From the NCBI GenBank assembly GCA_016713235.1, contig JADJPN010000003.1:558001-622000 (forward strand): a stretch of 64,000 nucleotides of DNA, given 5' to 3'. Source of the stretch: Hyphomicrobiales bacterium (GTDB taxonomy: Bacteria; Pseudomonadota; Alphaproteobacteria; Rhizobiales; Xanthobacteraceae). Of this stretch, positions 26,342 to 34,365 are shown one piece after another. The notes under the pieces are model-generated. The model was not told where the DNA came from. It saw only the letters and a program-made list of their open reading frames with translations, and searched no databases. Numbering within the stretch: position 1 is the stretch's first letter; each line of letters starts with the position of its first letter. A program made the position numbers and the translations under genes.

Positions 26342-26358
26342 GTTCCGATAAAAGGAAC
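26342..26358. promoter_or_regulatory. IclR-type operator before the ridA-like gene
   Basis: GTTCC-N7-GGAAC, the same half sites and spacing as at 16688-16704. It lies 3 bases before the ATG at 26362, so binding would block transcription or the ribosome site region. The spacer differs between the two copies (TATTAAG and GATAAAA), which argues that the half sites are under selection. Confidence 0.6.
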
Positions 26359-26361
26359 GGC

Positions 26362-26835
26362 ATGATGTCGTCGGTGGAAGAAAGATTGCAGCGTGCGGGG
26401 TTCACTCTTGCAACGGCGCAACCAAGTGTCGCGAACTATCTGCCCGCACTAATTTCGGGCAGCCATCTCTATGTTTCTGGCCAGTTGCCCTTCGAGGCTG
26501 GGAAAATTCGCTACAACGGCAAGGTTGGCAAAGATCTTTCTATCGATGAGGGCAAGCAAGCCGCCGCGCTGTGCGTCTTGAACGGGTTGGCGCAAGCAAA
26601 ACTGGTGCTTGGCGATTTGGGCCGCATCGCAGGTTGTGTGCGGCTTGGCGGGTTCGTCAACTGCGAGCAAAATTTTTACGAGCAGCCGGCTGTGCTGAAT
26701 GGTGCGTCGGACTTGATCGTTACGGCGCTTGGCGACGCGGGCAGGCATGTTCGAGCAGCGGTTGGTTGTAGCTCCTTGCCTCTTAATGCCGCGGTTGAAG
26801 TTGAAGCCATCTTTGCGTTGCACGATAGAGGCTAG
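26362..26835 (+). CDS. RidA/YjgF-family protein
   Basis: A 157-aa RidA-fold protein. Core motifs are LISGSHLYVSGQLPFEAGKI (about residues 30-49), QAAALCVLNGLAQAKLVLGDLGRIAGCVRLGGFVN (about 66-100) and GRHVRAAVGCSSLPLNAAVEVEAIFAL (about 127-153), where the RxAVG arginine and the VEVEAI glutamate of imine/enamine deaminases are present. RidA-like enzymes hydrolyse reactive enamines produced by PLP enzymes. The PLP-dependent threonine synthase-like gene in the same cluster fits that role. It precedes the TctCBA transporter by 124 bases and has its own IclR-type site. Confidence 0.9.
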   Translation: MMSSVEERLQRAGFTLATAQPSVANYLPALISGSHLYVSGQLPFEAGKIRYNGKVGKDLSIDEGKQAAALCVLNGLAQAKLVLGDLGRIAGCVRLGGFVNCEQNFYEQPAVLNGASDLIVTALGDAGRHVRAAVGCSSLPLNAAVEVEAIFALHDRG

Positions 26836-26959
26836 GTTGTCGCTGTGATGAATCTCGTTCTCATTTGTAGCGGCTCGGCAAACGTGAAGACAACGCGGTT
26901 GTCGAAAATTCGTAAGGCGTTGAAGTAAACACAGAACCCAGCTGAGAAGAGGAGCTGAC

Positions 26960-27913
26960 ATGAAGTTCAAACGATTGGTTGTTGGTCTGGCGGCGATTGC
27001 CGCTGTGGTGGCGTCGAGCATTGCCCAGGCACAACAGTATCCAGATAAGCCGATTACACTGATTGTTCCGTGGTCTGCCGGCGGCAGCACCGATCAGACT
27101 GCTCGCGTACTTGCCAAGGCGGCCGAAGCCTATCTAGGGCAGCCAATCATCGTCGTGAATCGTCCAGGCGCATCCACCACGATTGGTATGGGTGAGCTCG
27201 CGAAGGCGAAGCCGGACGGTTACACAATCGGTACGTTGTCGAGCACCGCCTATCTGGTCTCGTTGCAAGGCCGTCAGCTGCCATTCGATCCGATTCAGGA
27301 TTTTTCCTACATCAGCTACTACGGCGACAACCTGATTGGCATCGCGGTGCTTCAGGACTCGCCGTATAAGAAGTTGAGCGATCTCCTCGATTTCGCCAAA
27401 GCCAACCCGGGCAAGCTGAAGTTCGGAACGGCGGGTGTCGGCACGACGCAGCATTTGACGATCGAAGCGCTTCAGCGTGATTCAAAGGCAAAATTCGTAC
27501 ATGTTCCGCAGCAGGGCTCGGCGGCTTCTGCGCCTGCGCTTCTGGGAAGCCACGTTGACTTCATCATGGAGACATCGGTGTGGGCGCCTTTCATCGAAAG
27601 CAAGCAGATGCGCTTGCTTGCGGTCTCGGCGGTCCAGCGTTCGGAAGTATACCCGGATGTGCCGACGTTCACCGAGCTCGGTTTCAAGTCACTCCGTTCG
27701 GTGCAGGCGATCATCGCTCCGAAAGATCTTCCCGAACCGATCCGCGCAAAGCTCGAGAACGCATTTCGTAAGGCTCTAACGGACAAGGCGTTCCAGGACA
27801 CGATGAAAAAGCTCGCGATGCAGATCGTCGACCTTCCGGGCGCCGAAGTGAAGAAGCTGGTTGAGGGCGAGTACGCGCTCGCCAAAGAGCTGATCGAAAG
27901 CACGAAAAAATAG
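26960..27913 (+). CDS. Tripartite tricarboxylate transporter binding protein (Bug/TctC family)
   Basis: A 317-aa periplasmic protein with a signal peptide (MKFKRLVVGLAAIAAVVASSIAQAQ, residues 1-25). The Bug signatures are clear: YPDKPITLIVPWSAGGSTDQTAR (about 27-49), the ligand-loop GASTTIGMGELAKAKPDGYTIG (about 71-92) and GTTQHLTIEAL (about 160-170). It captures a carboxylate, amide or similar ligand for the TctAB permease encoded next. A ribosome site (gagaagaggag) precedes the ATG. Location after the M24/hydroxylase cluster makes it the likely uptake system for that pathway. Confidence 0.93.
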   Translation: MKFKRLVVGLAAIAAVVASSIAQAQQYPDKPITLIVPWSAGGSTDQTARVLAKAAEAYLGQPIIVVNRPGASTTIGMGELAKAKPDGYTIGTLSSTAYLVSLQGRQLPFDPIQDFSYISYYGDNLIGIAVLQDSPYKKLSDLLDFAKANPGKLKFGTAGVGTTQHLTIEALQRDSKAKFVHVPQQGSAASAPALLGSHVDFIMETSVWAPFIESKQMRLLAVSAVQRSEVYPDVPTFTELGFKSLRSVQAIIAPKDLPEPIRAKLENAFRKALTDKAFQDTMKKLAMQIVDLPGAEVKKLVEGEYALAKELIESTKK

Positions 27914-28356
27914 TGCAAATGCTTCGCTACCTCGACCGCCCGATTAACGTTGCAGTCGCGCTGATCGCACTCGTTGCGTTCGCGTTCGGGGTTGGCTCAT
28001 GGAAACTCGGGTTCTGGACCGATGATGGTCCGGGGCCCGGGTTGCTGCCCTTTGCAGCAGCATGTCTGCTCTTGCCCATACTTTTCCTTATCCTCCGTGA
28101 AGAGTTCGACGATAAGGAGCGGTTCCATCCGCATCCGTTGTTCGCGGTTGTCATTCTGTGCGTCTACGCGACAGTAATTCCCTATGCCGGTTTCCTGATC
28201 CCCACCGTCTTGCTCATTGTCGCTTGGACGAGATTGTTCGAGCAGCAGAGTATTGTTCGAGGCGCGATACTCAGCGTACTGCTTATAGCATTCGGCTGGG
28301 TGGTATTCGTCTATCTGCTTAAAGTGCCGATGAGCATGCTGCCGGAATTACGATGA
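27913..28356 (+). CDS. Tripartite tricarboxylate transporter small permease, TctB family
   Basis: A 147-aa protein with four predicted membrane helices (VAVALIALVAFAFGVGSW, LLPFAAACLLLPILFLIL, FAVVILCVYATVIPYAGFLIPTVLLIV, and GAILSVLLIAFGWVVFVYLL). The WTDDGPGPGLLPFAAA segment near residue 34 is the TctB hallmark (GPGxxP). It starts at GTG 27913 on the last base of the tctC stop, with ATG 27919 as alternative, and overlaps tctA by four bases. Confidence 0.9.
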   Translation: MQMLRYLDRPINVAVALIALVAFAFGVGSWKLGFWTDDGPGPGLLPFAAACLLLPILFLILREEFDDKERFHPHPLFAVVILCVYATVIPYAGFLIPTVLLIVAWTRLFEQQSIVRGAILSVLLIAFGWVVFVYLLKVPMSMLPELR

Positions 28357-29723
28357 TCGATTCACTGCAACAGATCGTTTACGGCCTGTCTCTCGCGACA
28401 CTGCCGCAGAACCTGATGTATGCCTTTATAGGCTGTCTGCTTGGTACGCTGGTTGGCGTGTTGCCGGGCCTTGGCCCGATTACGACGATTGCAGTGTTGT
28501 TGCCGCTGACGTTTCAAGCTGGCGACCAGCTTGGTGCAATCATTATGCTGGCGTCCATCTATTACGGTGCGATGTATGGCGGCTCAACCACGTCAATCCT
28601 CCTTCGCGTACCGGGCGAGGCCGCGTCGGTAATCACCTGTATCGATGGATACGAAATGGCGAAGCAGGGCAGAGCCGGGCCGGCGCTGTCGATCGCTGCA
28701 ATTGGTTCGTTCTTCGCGGGTACGGTTGCGGTAGTTGCACTGAGTTTTGTTGGGCCTGCGTTTGCGAAATTCGCCGTTTCGTTCGGCCCGCCGGAGTATT
28801 TTGCGCTCGCCGTTTTCGGGCTTGTGCTGAGCGCGACGATCGGCGGCGGCTCGCCGGCGCGCGGCTTATGCATGGTTCTTCTCGGCCTCCTCTTCGGGCT
28901 CGTGGGGATAGATACCATAACCGGCGTCGAGAGATTCACGATGGGGGTGCCAGCGATCACGGATGGCATCGACCTCGTGCCGTTGCTGATGGGATTATTC
29001 GGCATCGGCGAGATTCTTTATAATCTTGAACAGAAAGGTGGTTTGTCGACTCTGACCTCGAAGATTGGCAGGTTTCTTCCAAATCGAGAGGAGTGGAAAG
29101 AGTCGGCAGGCGCAATCGCTCGCGGTTCCGGCCTCGGCTTTCTGGTGGGCTTGATACCGGGAGGCGGGGCAATCATCGGTTCGCTATTGAGCTACACTGT
29201 TGAAAAGAAGTTATCGAAGACACCGGAGAAATTCGGTCATGGCGCGATTGCCGGCGTCGCCGGGCCTGAGGCCGCGAACAACGCAGCTGCGTCTTCGTCT
29301 TTCGTTCCGCTGCTTACGTTGGGCCTGCCGGGCAACGCGGTTACGACGGTGCTGTTCGCGGGTTTGCTCATTCAGAATGTACAGCCCGGGCCGCTAATGC
29401 TGGTCAAACACCCTGATATTTTTTGGGGTGTGATCGCATCGATGTACGTCGGCAACGTGATGCTGCTCATTCTCAATCTGCCGCTGGTCGGTCTGTGGGT
29501 TCAGTTGCTCCGCGTTCCGACATGGATTCTCGGCCCTGCGGTTCTGCTCATTGCGATTTTTGGTTCCTACAGCCTCAGAAATAATTGGAGCGACGTGGGT
29601 CTTCTGATGGTGGCCGGAGGTGCCGGCTATCTGCTTCGCAAGGCAGCGCTCGATGCGGGACCGTTCGCAATGGCTTTCATTCTTGCGAATATCCTGGACA
29701 CCTCGCTGCGTCAGTCCTTTTGA
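28353..29723 (+). CDS. Tripartite tricarboxylate transporter large permease, TctA family
   Basis: A 456-aa membrane protein with about twelve hydrophobic segments. TctA hallmarks are GCLLGTLVGVLPGLGPITTIAVLLPLTF in pieces near residues 27-54, ASIYYGAMYGGSTTSILLRVPGEAASV (about 67-93), GFLVGLIPGGGAIIGSLLSY (second G/P-rich repeat, about 269-288) and EAANNAAASSSFVPLLTLGLPGNAVTTVLFAGLL (about 307-340). It is the channel of the TctCBA system. The stop overlaps the ATG of a possible 48-codon frame. Confidence 0.94.
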   Translation: MIDSLQQIVYGLSLATLPQNLMYAFIGCLLGTLVGVLPGLGPITTIAVLLPLTFQAGDQLGAIIMLASIYYGAMYGGSTTSILLRVPGEAASVITCIDGYEMAKQGRAGPALSIAAIGSFFAGTVAVVALSFVGPAFAKFAVSFGPPEYFALAVFGLVLSATIGGGSPARGLCMVLLGLLFGLVGIDTITGVERFTMGVPAITDGIDLVPLLMGLFGIGEILYNLEQKGGLSTLTSKIGRFLPNREEWKESAGAIARGSGLGFLVGLIPGGGAIIGSLLSYTVEKKLSKTPEKFGHGAIAGVAGPEAANNAAASSSFVPLLTLGLPGNAVTTVLFAGLLIQNVQPGPLMLVKHPDIFWGVIASMYVGNVMLLILNLPLVGLWVQLLRVPTWILGPAVLLIAIFGSYSLRNNWSDVGLLMVAGGAGYLLRKAALDAGPFAMAFILANILDTSLRQSF

Positions 29724-29869
29724 TGGGAGACGGCAGTATTGCGATTATCGCGACGCGTCCGATTTCCGCGACCATCATCGCGGTCACTACCGTTGTCGTA
29801 ACCTACACTGCTTATTCCTACATCAGGGCGGGGAAAGCGAAGCAATATAGTAGGCCCGATAACGCCTAG
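29723..29869 (+). CDS. Possible 48-aa single-span membrane peptide after tctA
   Basis: ATG 29723 overlaps the tctA stop (TGATG), a translational-coupling geometry seen repeatedly in this window. The predicted peptide starts MGDGSIAIIATRPIS, has a hydrophobic stretch (SATIIAVTTVVVTYTAYSYI, about residues 15-34) and a basic tail. I recognise no family. Support is limited to overlap and hydrophobicity, and it may not be a gene. Confidence 0.35.
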   Translation: MGDGSIAIIATRPISATIIAVTTVVVTYTAYSYIRAGKAKQYSRPDNA

Positions 29870-29968
29870 CTTCGTATCGCTGTAGTACGCGCGACAACGT
29901 CAGAAATCGGGATCGCAGGATTTAGCCGTAAGGCCAAGTACGAAAGCCGTAACCGGCTAACGAAACGA

Positions 29969-30679
29969 TCAGCGGCGCTTCGCCTGCTTTTTGGCTGTTT
30001 CAGGGGGCTGGTCGATTTTCTCAAACGCGAGCTTTGCGGAGTTTCGTGCATTCGCGATGTGCCGGCGCGCTGCCTTACGCGCTTTCTCGGGGTCATGGTT
30101 CTTGATAGCGACATAGATCGCGTTCATTTCTTCGTAGCTGTCTTTCACGCGATTAGGCAAAGACATGGAGCGTGCGCGCAGGAAGTTGACGCGCGCGAGT
30201 AAGCCTCCTTCGACTTGTTCGATAATCTTGTTACCGCAGTTGCGGAGTATGATGGCGTAGAATTCGGTCGCAGTATTGATGCGCTCGACGGGATCGTTGC
30301 TCCGGCATGCGCGGCGAAAGCGTTCCAGCTGATCCGATAGTTCTTCGAGATCCGGAGCCTTGATCGTAGCCGCGCAGCGCGCGGCAGCTTCGCCTTCGAG
30401 CAACTCACGCACTTCGTAGATTTCCTCGGCGTCGCGCCAGGATAGCACCGGAATTTGCGGGCCGCGGTTAGGGACGATCTCGATCAGACGCTCCGCCTGA
30501 AGGCTGCGCAGCGCTTCGCGTAGGGAAGGCCTGCTGACGCCAAGCGAACTACAAAGCTGTGACTCGACGAGCCGGCTTCCGGGCTGGAAGACACCGGAAA
30601 GAATCGCGAAGCGTAGCTTCTCGACGACCTCCTGCTGAACAGTCCGCGGCACGATGCGAAGATCGAGTTTTATTGTCAT
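29969..30679 (-). CDS. GntR-family regulator with FCD ligand domain
   Basis: A 236-aa FadR-subfamily regulator. The winged helix is VQQEVVEKLRFAILSGVFQPGSRLVESQLCSSLGVSRPSLREALRSLQAERLIE in pieces over about residues 14-68. The helical FCD domain follows (IYEVRELLEGEAAARCA near 88-104, with metal-ligand candidates Asp/His in the middle helices, and KARKAARRHIANARNSA near 205-221). I start at ATG 30679 (MTIKLDL); longer frames run into the divergent intergenic region. It faces the hydrolase/ABC transporter operon at 31002. A palindrome at 30911-30929 between them is its likely operator. Confidence 0.88.
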   Translation of the reverse strand: MTIKLDLRIVPRTVQQEVVEKLRFAILSGVFQPGSRLVESQLCSSLGVSRPSLREALRSLQAERLIEIVPNRGPQIPVLSWRDAEEIYEVRELLEGEAAARCAATIKAPDLEELSDQLERFRRACRSNDPVERINTATEFYAIILRNCGNKIIEQVEGGLLARVNFLRARSMSLPNRVKDSYEEMNAIYVAIKNHDPEKARKAARRHIANARNSAKLAFEKIDQPPETAKKQAKRR

Positions 30680-30910
30680 TGATGAGATCAAACGATTGAT
30701 GGCGCGATGCGCGGCAACGAAACAGAACATCCCGCGACTTGCATATTGAACAACTTTTCCATGCACCACCGCAAACTCAACCGCACCGGAGAGCCAAGAA
30801 CGCGTTTTGCACAGAACACGGCTGCGATTTGCATAACTGGCGTGCAGTGCGTCTCGTTCTTTTCCATTCGCAACATCATTGGGCTGGATTCCCAATAGTT
30901 CCAGGATTGA

Positions 30911-30929
30911 CAGATTGTAAGGCAATCTG
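30911..30929. promoter_or_regulatory. Putative GntR operator in the divergent region
   Basis: The palindrome CAGATTG-N5-CAATCTG has 7-bp perfect arms and overlaps a TTGACA-like element at 30907. It lies 73 bases before the hydrolase ATG and 232 bases before the divergent GntR start. FCD-type GntR proteins commonly bind short palindromes of this size. The rest of 30680-31001 shows no gene that I can support. Confidence 0.45.
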
Positions 30930-31001
30930 CTTGACTAACATTAGGCTTTAGAACCGCTGGTTTCAAGTGCGGCAAGAGTTCTGCTCGGAAGCCGGAGGAG
31001 G

Positions 31002-31823
31002 ATGAGAGTGCAGGAAGAAATCCGCGTACACCGCGTCGATACTGGACGAATTGTTCTTAATGTCCGCGAGGTTGGGCGTGGCCCGCTAGCGATTTTTCTC
31101 CACGGCATCACCTCCAATGCGGCGGTGTGGGATCCGATCATGCTCGCCGTGCGAGAGGATTTTCGGTGCATCGGCGTCGACCAGCGCGGCCACGGCCTCA
31201 GCGATAAGCCGGCGGCCGGATACGCGGCACGCGATTTTGCGGAAGATGTGCTCGCTTTGATCAAGGCGTTGAAAGATGGCCCTGCGGTAATCGTCGGTCA
31301 TTCGCTCGGTGCGCGCAACGCCGTAGTCGCGGCGACGATCGATCCGGGGCTCGTCAAATCGGTGGTGGCGGTGGACTTCACCCCGTTCATCGAAACGGAA
31401 GTACTCGATACGCTCGCGGCACGCGTGAATGGGGGCGACCGCTTGTTCGTTTCGCGTGCCGATATCGAGGCCTACCTACAGGATCGCTACCAGAAGATGC
31501 CCGCGGGTGCCGTTCGTCAACGTGCCATGACGGCGTTTCGCGAAGTCGAAGGTGGTTTTCGGCCGCTGGCCGATCCAAACGCGATGGCGTTGACCGCGCA
31601 GGGACTGCGCGAAGACCTCGAGCCAGCCTTCAAGGCAGTGACCCGTCCCACTCTCATCGTGCGCGGTGCGGAGAGCAAACTCGTTTCAGAATCCGCTCTA
31701 GAGAAAACCCGCAAGCTTCGTCCAGATCTTCCGGTGATCGTGGTCGAAAACACCGATCATTACGTCACAGAAGAAGCACCTGAAGAATCGATCCGGTTCA
31801 TCAGGGAGTTTGCGAAAGCCTGA
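31002..31823 (+). CDS. Alpha/beta-hydrolase
   Basis: A 273-aa alpha/beta-hydrolase. The oxyanion region is IFLHGITSNAAVWDP (about residues 30-44), followed by DQRGHGLSDKPAAGYAARDFAEDV (about 61-84). The nucleophile elbow is VIVGHSLGARNAVV (Ser about residue 103) and the C-terminal histidine is in VENTDHYVTEEAPEESIRFI (about 248-267), with an acidic residue in RGAESKLV. No signal peptide, so cytoplasmic. It leads the operon for a NitT/TauT-type transporter, FAD monooxygenase and DUF1185 protein; ester, lactone or enol-lactone hydrolysis is plausible. A ribosome site (ggaggagg) precedes ATG 31002. Confidence 0.88.
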   Translation: MRVQEEIRVHRVDTGRIVLNVREVGRGPLAIFLHGITSNAAVWDPIMLAVREDFRCIGVDQRGHGLSDKPAAGYAARDFAEDVLALIKALKDGPAVIVGHSLGARNAVVAATIDPGLVKSVVAVDFTPFIETEVLDTLAARVNGGDRLFVSRADIEAYLQDRYQKMPAGAVRQRAMTAFREVEGGFRPLADPNAMALTAQGLREDLEPAFKAVTRPTLIVRGAESKLVSESALEKTRKLRPDLPVIVVENTDHYVTEEAPEESIRFIREFAKA

Positions 31824-31905
31824 GATGAGATACGCAGTTGTACCGTCCGCTACGAATGCCTCTGCGCCACCGCGTTGTTCGATCAGGGCGGAGTACTAGC
31901 GTGTC

Positions 31906-32778
31906 ATGGTTGACGCACGGGCTTCCGTCCTTTCAGCCACAGCGAGGAACCGTAACGCCTCGCTGTTCAGACATGACCGCATCCGTGCGCTTGCCGGATT
32001 GTTCAGCATGAAACTCGATGTGAGAAATCTTGCGAAGGGAGTTGCCGGTATCGCCGCGGCCATCCTGGCATGGGAATCGATCCGTACCCTGCAGATCGTT
32101 GATCCGCGCGATCTGCCGTCGTTCTTGGCAATCCTTCAAACCGCTTTCAACGGCCTTTCGGGCGGAGAGCTCGCGCGCGCGCTGCTAGCGACGCTCGGCT
32201 CATGGTTGCCAGGCCTGCTGATTGCAACGGGAATCGGTATTGCTGCCGGCATCGCGCTCGCGCTGATGCCCCGGCTCGAAGTCGCTACCCGTCCGTTGCT
32301 TGAGTTCCTGCGGCCGATCCCTTCCGTCGCGCTCATTCCTGTTGCGCTTCTTGTGCTGGGCATCGGCCTGCAAATGCAGCTTTTCATGATCGCTTTCGCA
32401 AGCGTTTGGCCGGTCCTGTTCAGCGCCAAAGCAGGCGTGGAAAGCGTCGACCCGCGTTATCTCGAAACGGGAAGAGCGCTTGGCCTAGGTTGGGCAGGGC
32501 GCATGCTGCGAATTGTCGTGCCGAGTACATTGCCCTTCGTCGCGACCGGATTGCGCACGGCGTCTGCGATCGCGCTTGTGCTTGCGATTACCGTTGAAAT
32601 GCTGACGGGCCGGCCCGGTATCGGTTTTTATATCGAGAACGTTCGTCTCAACGGACTTGTCGTTGAAATGTGGGCGGCAATCTTTGTCGCAGGCGTGCTC
32701 GGCTATCTGGTGAACGCGTTGTTCATGGCTATCGAACGCAAAGCACTGCCGTGGAGTCCCGAAAATCGTGACCGCTAA
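31906..32778 (+). CDS. NitT/TauT-type ABC transporter permease (first)
   Basis: A membrane permease of up to 290 aa; ATG 32008 (MKLDVRNLAKG) is an equally good start since residues 1-34 are polar and lack family similarity. Hydrophobic segments and the coupling loop PRYLETGRALGLGWAGRMLRIVVPSTLPFVATGLRTASAIALV (in pieces) are those of SsuC/TauC-type permeases. PLLEFLRPIPSVALIPVALLVLGIG is the characteristic early motif. A second permease follows with a short overlap, so the transporter probably uses a heterodimeric membrane domain. Confidence 0.9.
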   Translation: MVDARASVLSATARNRNASLFRHDRIRALAGLFSMKLDVRNLAKGVAGIAAAILAWESIRTLQIVDPRDLPSFLAILQTAFNGLSGGELARALLATLGSWLPGLLIATGIGIAAGIALALMPRLEVATRPLLEFLRPIPSVALIPVALLVLGIGLQMQLFMIAFASVWPVLFSAKAGVESVDPRYLETGRALGLGWAGRMLRIVVPSTLPFVATGLRTASAIALVLAITVEMLTGRPGIGFYIENVRLNGLVVEMWAAIFVAGVLGYLVNALFMAIERKALPWSPENRDR

Positions 32779-33553
32779 GCGCAACCATATCGCACCATTT
32801 GTGTGGCAGATCTGCACGATCGCAGCATTGCTCGCGTTGTGGCAATGGGCAGCGTTGAATCATCCGGCTCCCCATCTTCCGACGCTGCAGAACATTGCGG
32901 CAGGCTACCTGCGACTTTGGCACGGTGACCTTCTGTTCACTGCGATCATTCCAAGCATGTCGCGTCTGGCAGTCGGTTTCTTCATTGCCGTCGCTGTAGG
33001 CTGCGTCCTCGGACTGATGCTCGGCTATCTCCGGGAGTTGGATCCCTGGATCCGGCCGGTGCTTGAATATCTGCGCTTCATTCCGGCAGTCGCTATTCTG
33101 CCCGCCGCACTGCTTCTGTTCGGCCCGACCGATACGATGCGCGTATTCGTGATCGCGTTCGGATCGGTATTTCCGGTACTGCTTGCCGCGATCGACGGTG
33201 CACGCCGTGTCGAACCTTTATTGCTGGAGGTTGCTCGCGTCGAACGACTGACAATACCAGAGCGTCTATTCCGCGTCGTCCTTCCCGCCGCGATGCCGTC
33301 AATCTTTGCTGGCGTTCGCATCGCCCTCAGCATTGCGCTCGTAATGATGGTGATCTCCGAGTTGATTGCCGCGGACAATGGTCTCGGCTTTTACATTCTT
33401 CGTAACCAACGGCTGTTTCAGACCGCCAACGTCTACGCTGGCGTGCTGACGATCGGCACGATCGGTCTGGTGCTGACGCTTGCGTTGCTCGCACTCGAGA
33501 AGCGCGTATTGGCCTGGCACCGTGGCTGGCGCGGTCTGGCAAATGCAGGATGA
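32768..33553 (+). CDS. NitT/TauT-type ABC transporter permease (second)
   Basis: A 261-aa permease paralogous to the preceding gene. It has VLEYLRFIPAVAILPAALLLFGPTD (about residues 98-122), the coupling-loop segment VARVERLTIPERLFRVVLPAAMPSIFAGVRIALSIALVMM in pieces, and a terminal helix with GTIGLVLTLALLALEKRVLAW. GTG 32768 starts inside the end of the first permease gene. The stop overlaps the ATPase start. Two distinct permease genes for one NitT-type system is less common than a single homodimer gene. Confidence 0.9.
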   Translation: MTAKRNHIAPFVWQICTIAALLALWQWAALNHPAPHLPTLQNIAAGYLRLWHGDLLFTAIIPSMSRLAVGFFIAVAVGCVLGLMLGYLRELDPWIRPVLEYLRFIPAVAILPAALLLFGPTDTMRVFVIAFGSVFPVLLAAIDGARRVEPLLLEVARVERLTIPERLFRVVLPAAMPSIFAGVRIALSIALVMMVISELIAADNGLGFYILRNQRLFQTANVYAGVLTIGTIGLVLTLALLALEKRVLAWHRGWRGLANAG

Positions 33554-34365
33554 AAGGCGAGGCTGAACCCATGAATGAACCGATCCTGGTTATGGATGCT
33601 GTCAGCAAGGCGTATTCCGCCGCGGCGCCAATTCTGAAGGACATTTCGTTTAGTCAGAAGGCTGGCGAGTTCGTCGCCGTGGTTGGCCCTTCCGGTTGTG
33701 GCAAGACCACGATGCTTCGCTGTATCGCTGCGCTCATGCAGCCGGATCAGGGGCAGGTACTGCACAACGGCATGCATTTCTTCGATCCGCCGCCGTGGTT
33801 GTCGATCGTCTTTCAGGACTACAACCGCAGCCTGTTTCCGTGGCTTTCTGTACGACGTAATGTCGCTTTCGGCCTTCGCGACATCGACAAGCGAGAACGG
33901 GACGAACGCGTGCAGACAGCGCTGCAAGCTGTCGCGCTTGAGCACGCTGCCGATCTATACCCGTGGCAGCTTTCCGGCGGCATGCAGCAGCGTTGTGCGC
34001 TCGCGCGCTCTATCGTCGTGCAGCCAAAGCTGCTGTTGCTCGACGAGCCGTTCGCGTCCGTTGATGCCCAGACGCGCATTGATCTTCAGGACATGGTCAT
34101 GGACATCTGTAAGAAGATGTCGCTCTCGACGCTATTGGTCACGCACGACATCGACGAAGCGGTGTTCATGGCAGACAAGGTCGTCGTGCTCTCCACGCGT
34201 CCGGCTCATGTGGTCGAAGAAATTGCCGTCGACCTGCCGTGGCCGCGCGATCAGCTGACGACCAAAGAATCACCAGAATTTCTACGCTTGCGTCACCGCG
34301 TTTACACGCTCGTGCGCCACCAAGCGCAGAAACACGCCGGAGCTAACAGAGAGGAGCTAAAATGA
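33550..34365 (+). CDS. NitT/TauT-type ABC transporter ATP-binding protein
   Basis: A 271-aa ATPase with Walker A GPSGCGKTTM (about residues 47-56), Q-loop FQDYNRSLFPWLSV (about 91-104), signature LSGGMQQRCALARS (about 147-160), Walker B LLLLDEPFASVD and the H-loop THDIDEAVFMADKVVVLSTRP, all as in SsuB/TauB. ATG 33550 overlaps the permease stop and a second ATG lies at 33580-type position (MNEPILVM). The 3-prime end overlaps the binding-protein start by four bases. Confidence 0.93.
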   Translation: MKGEAEPMNEPILVMDAVSKAYSAAAPILKDISFSQKAGEFVAVVGPSGCGKTTMLRCIAALMQPDQGQVLHNGMHFFDPPPWLSIVFQDYNRSLFPWLSVRRNVAFGLRDIDKRERDERVQTALQAVALEHAADLYPWQLSGGMQQRCALARSIVVQPKLLLLDEPFASVDAQTRIDLQDMVMDICKKMSLSTLLVTHDIDEAVFMADKVVVLSTRPAHVVEEIAVDLPWPRDQLTTKESPEFLRLRHRVYTLVRHQAQKHAGANREELK

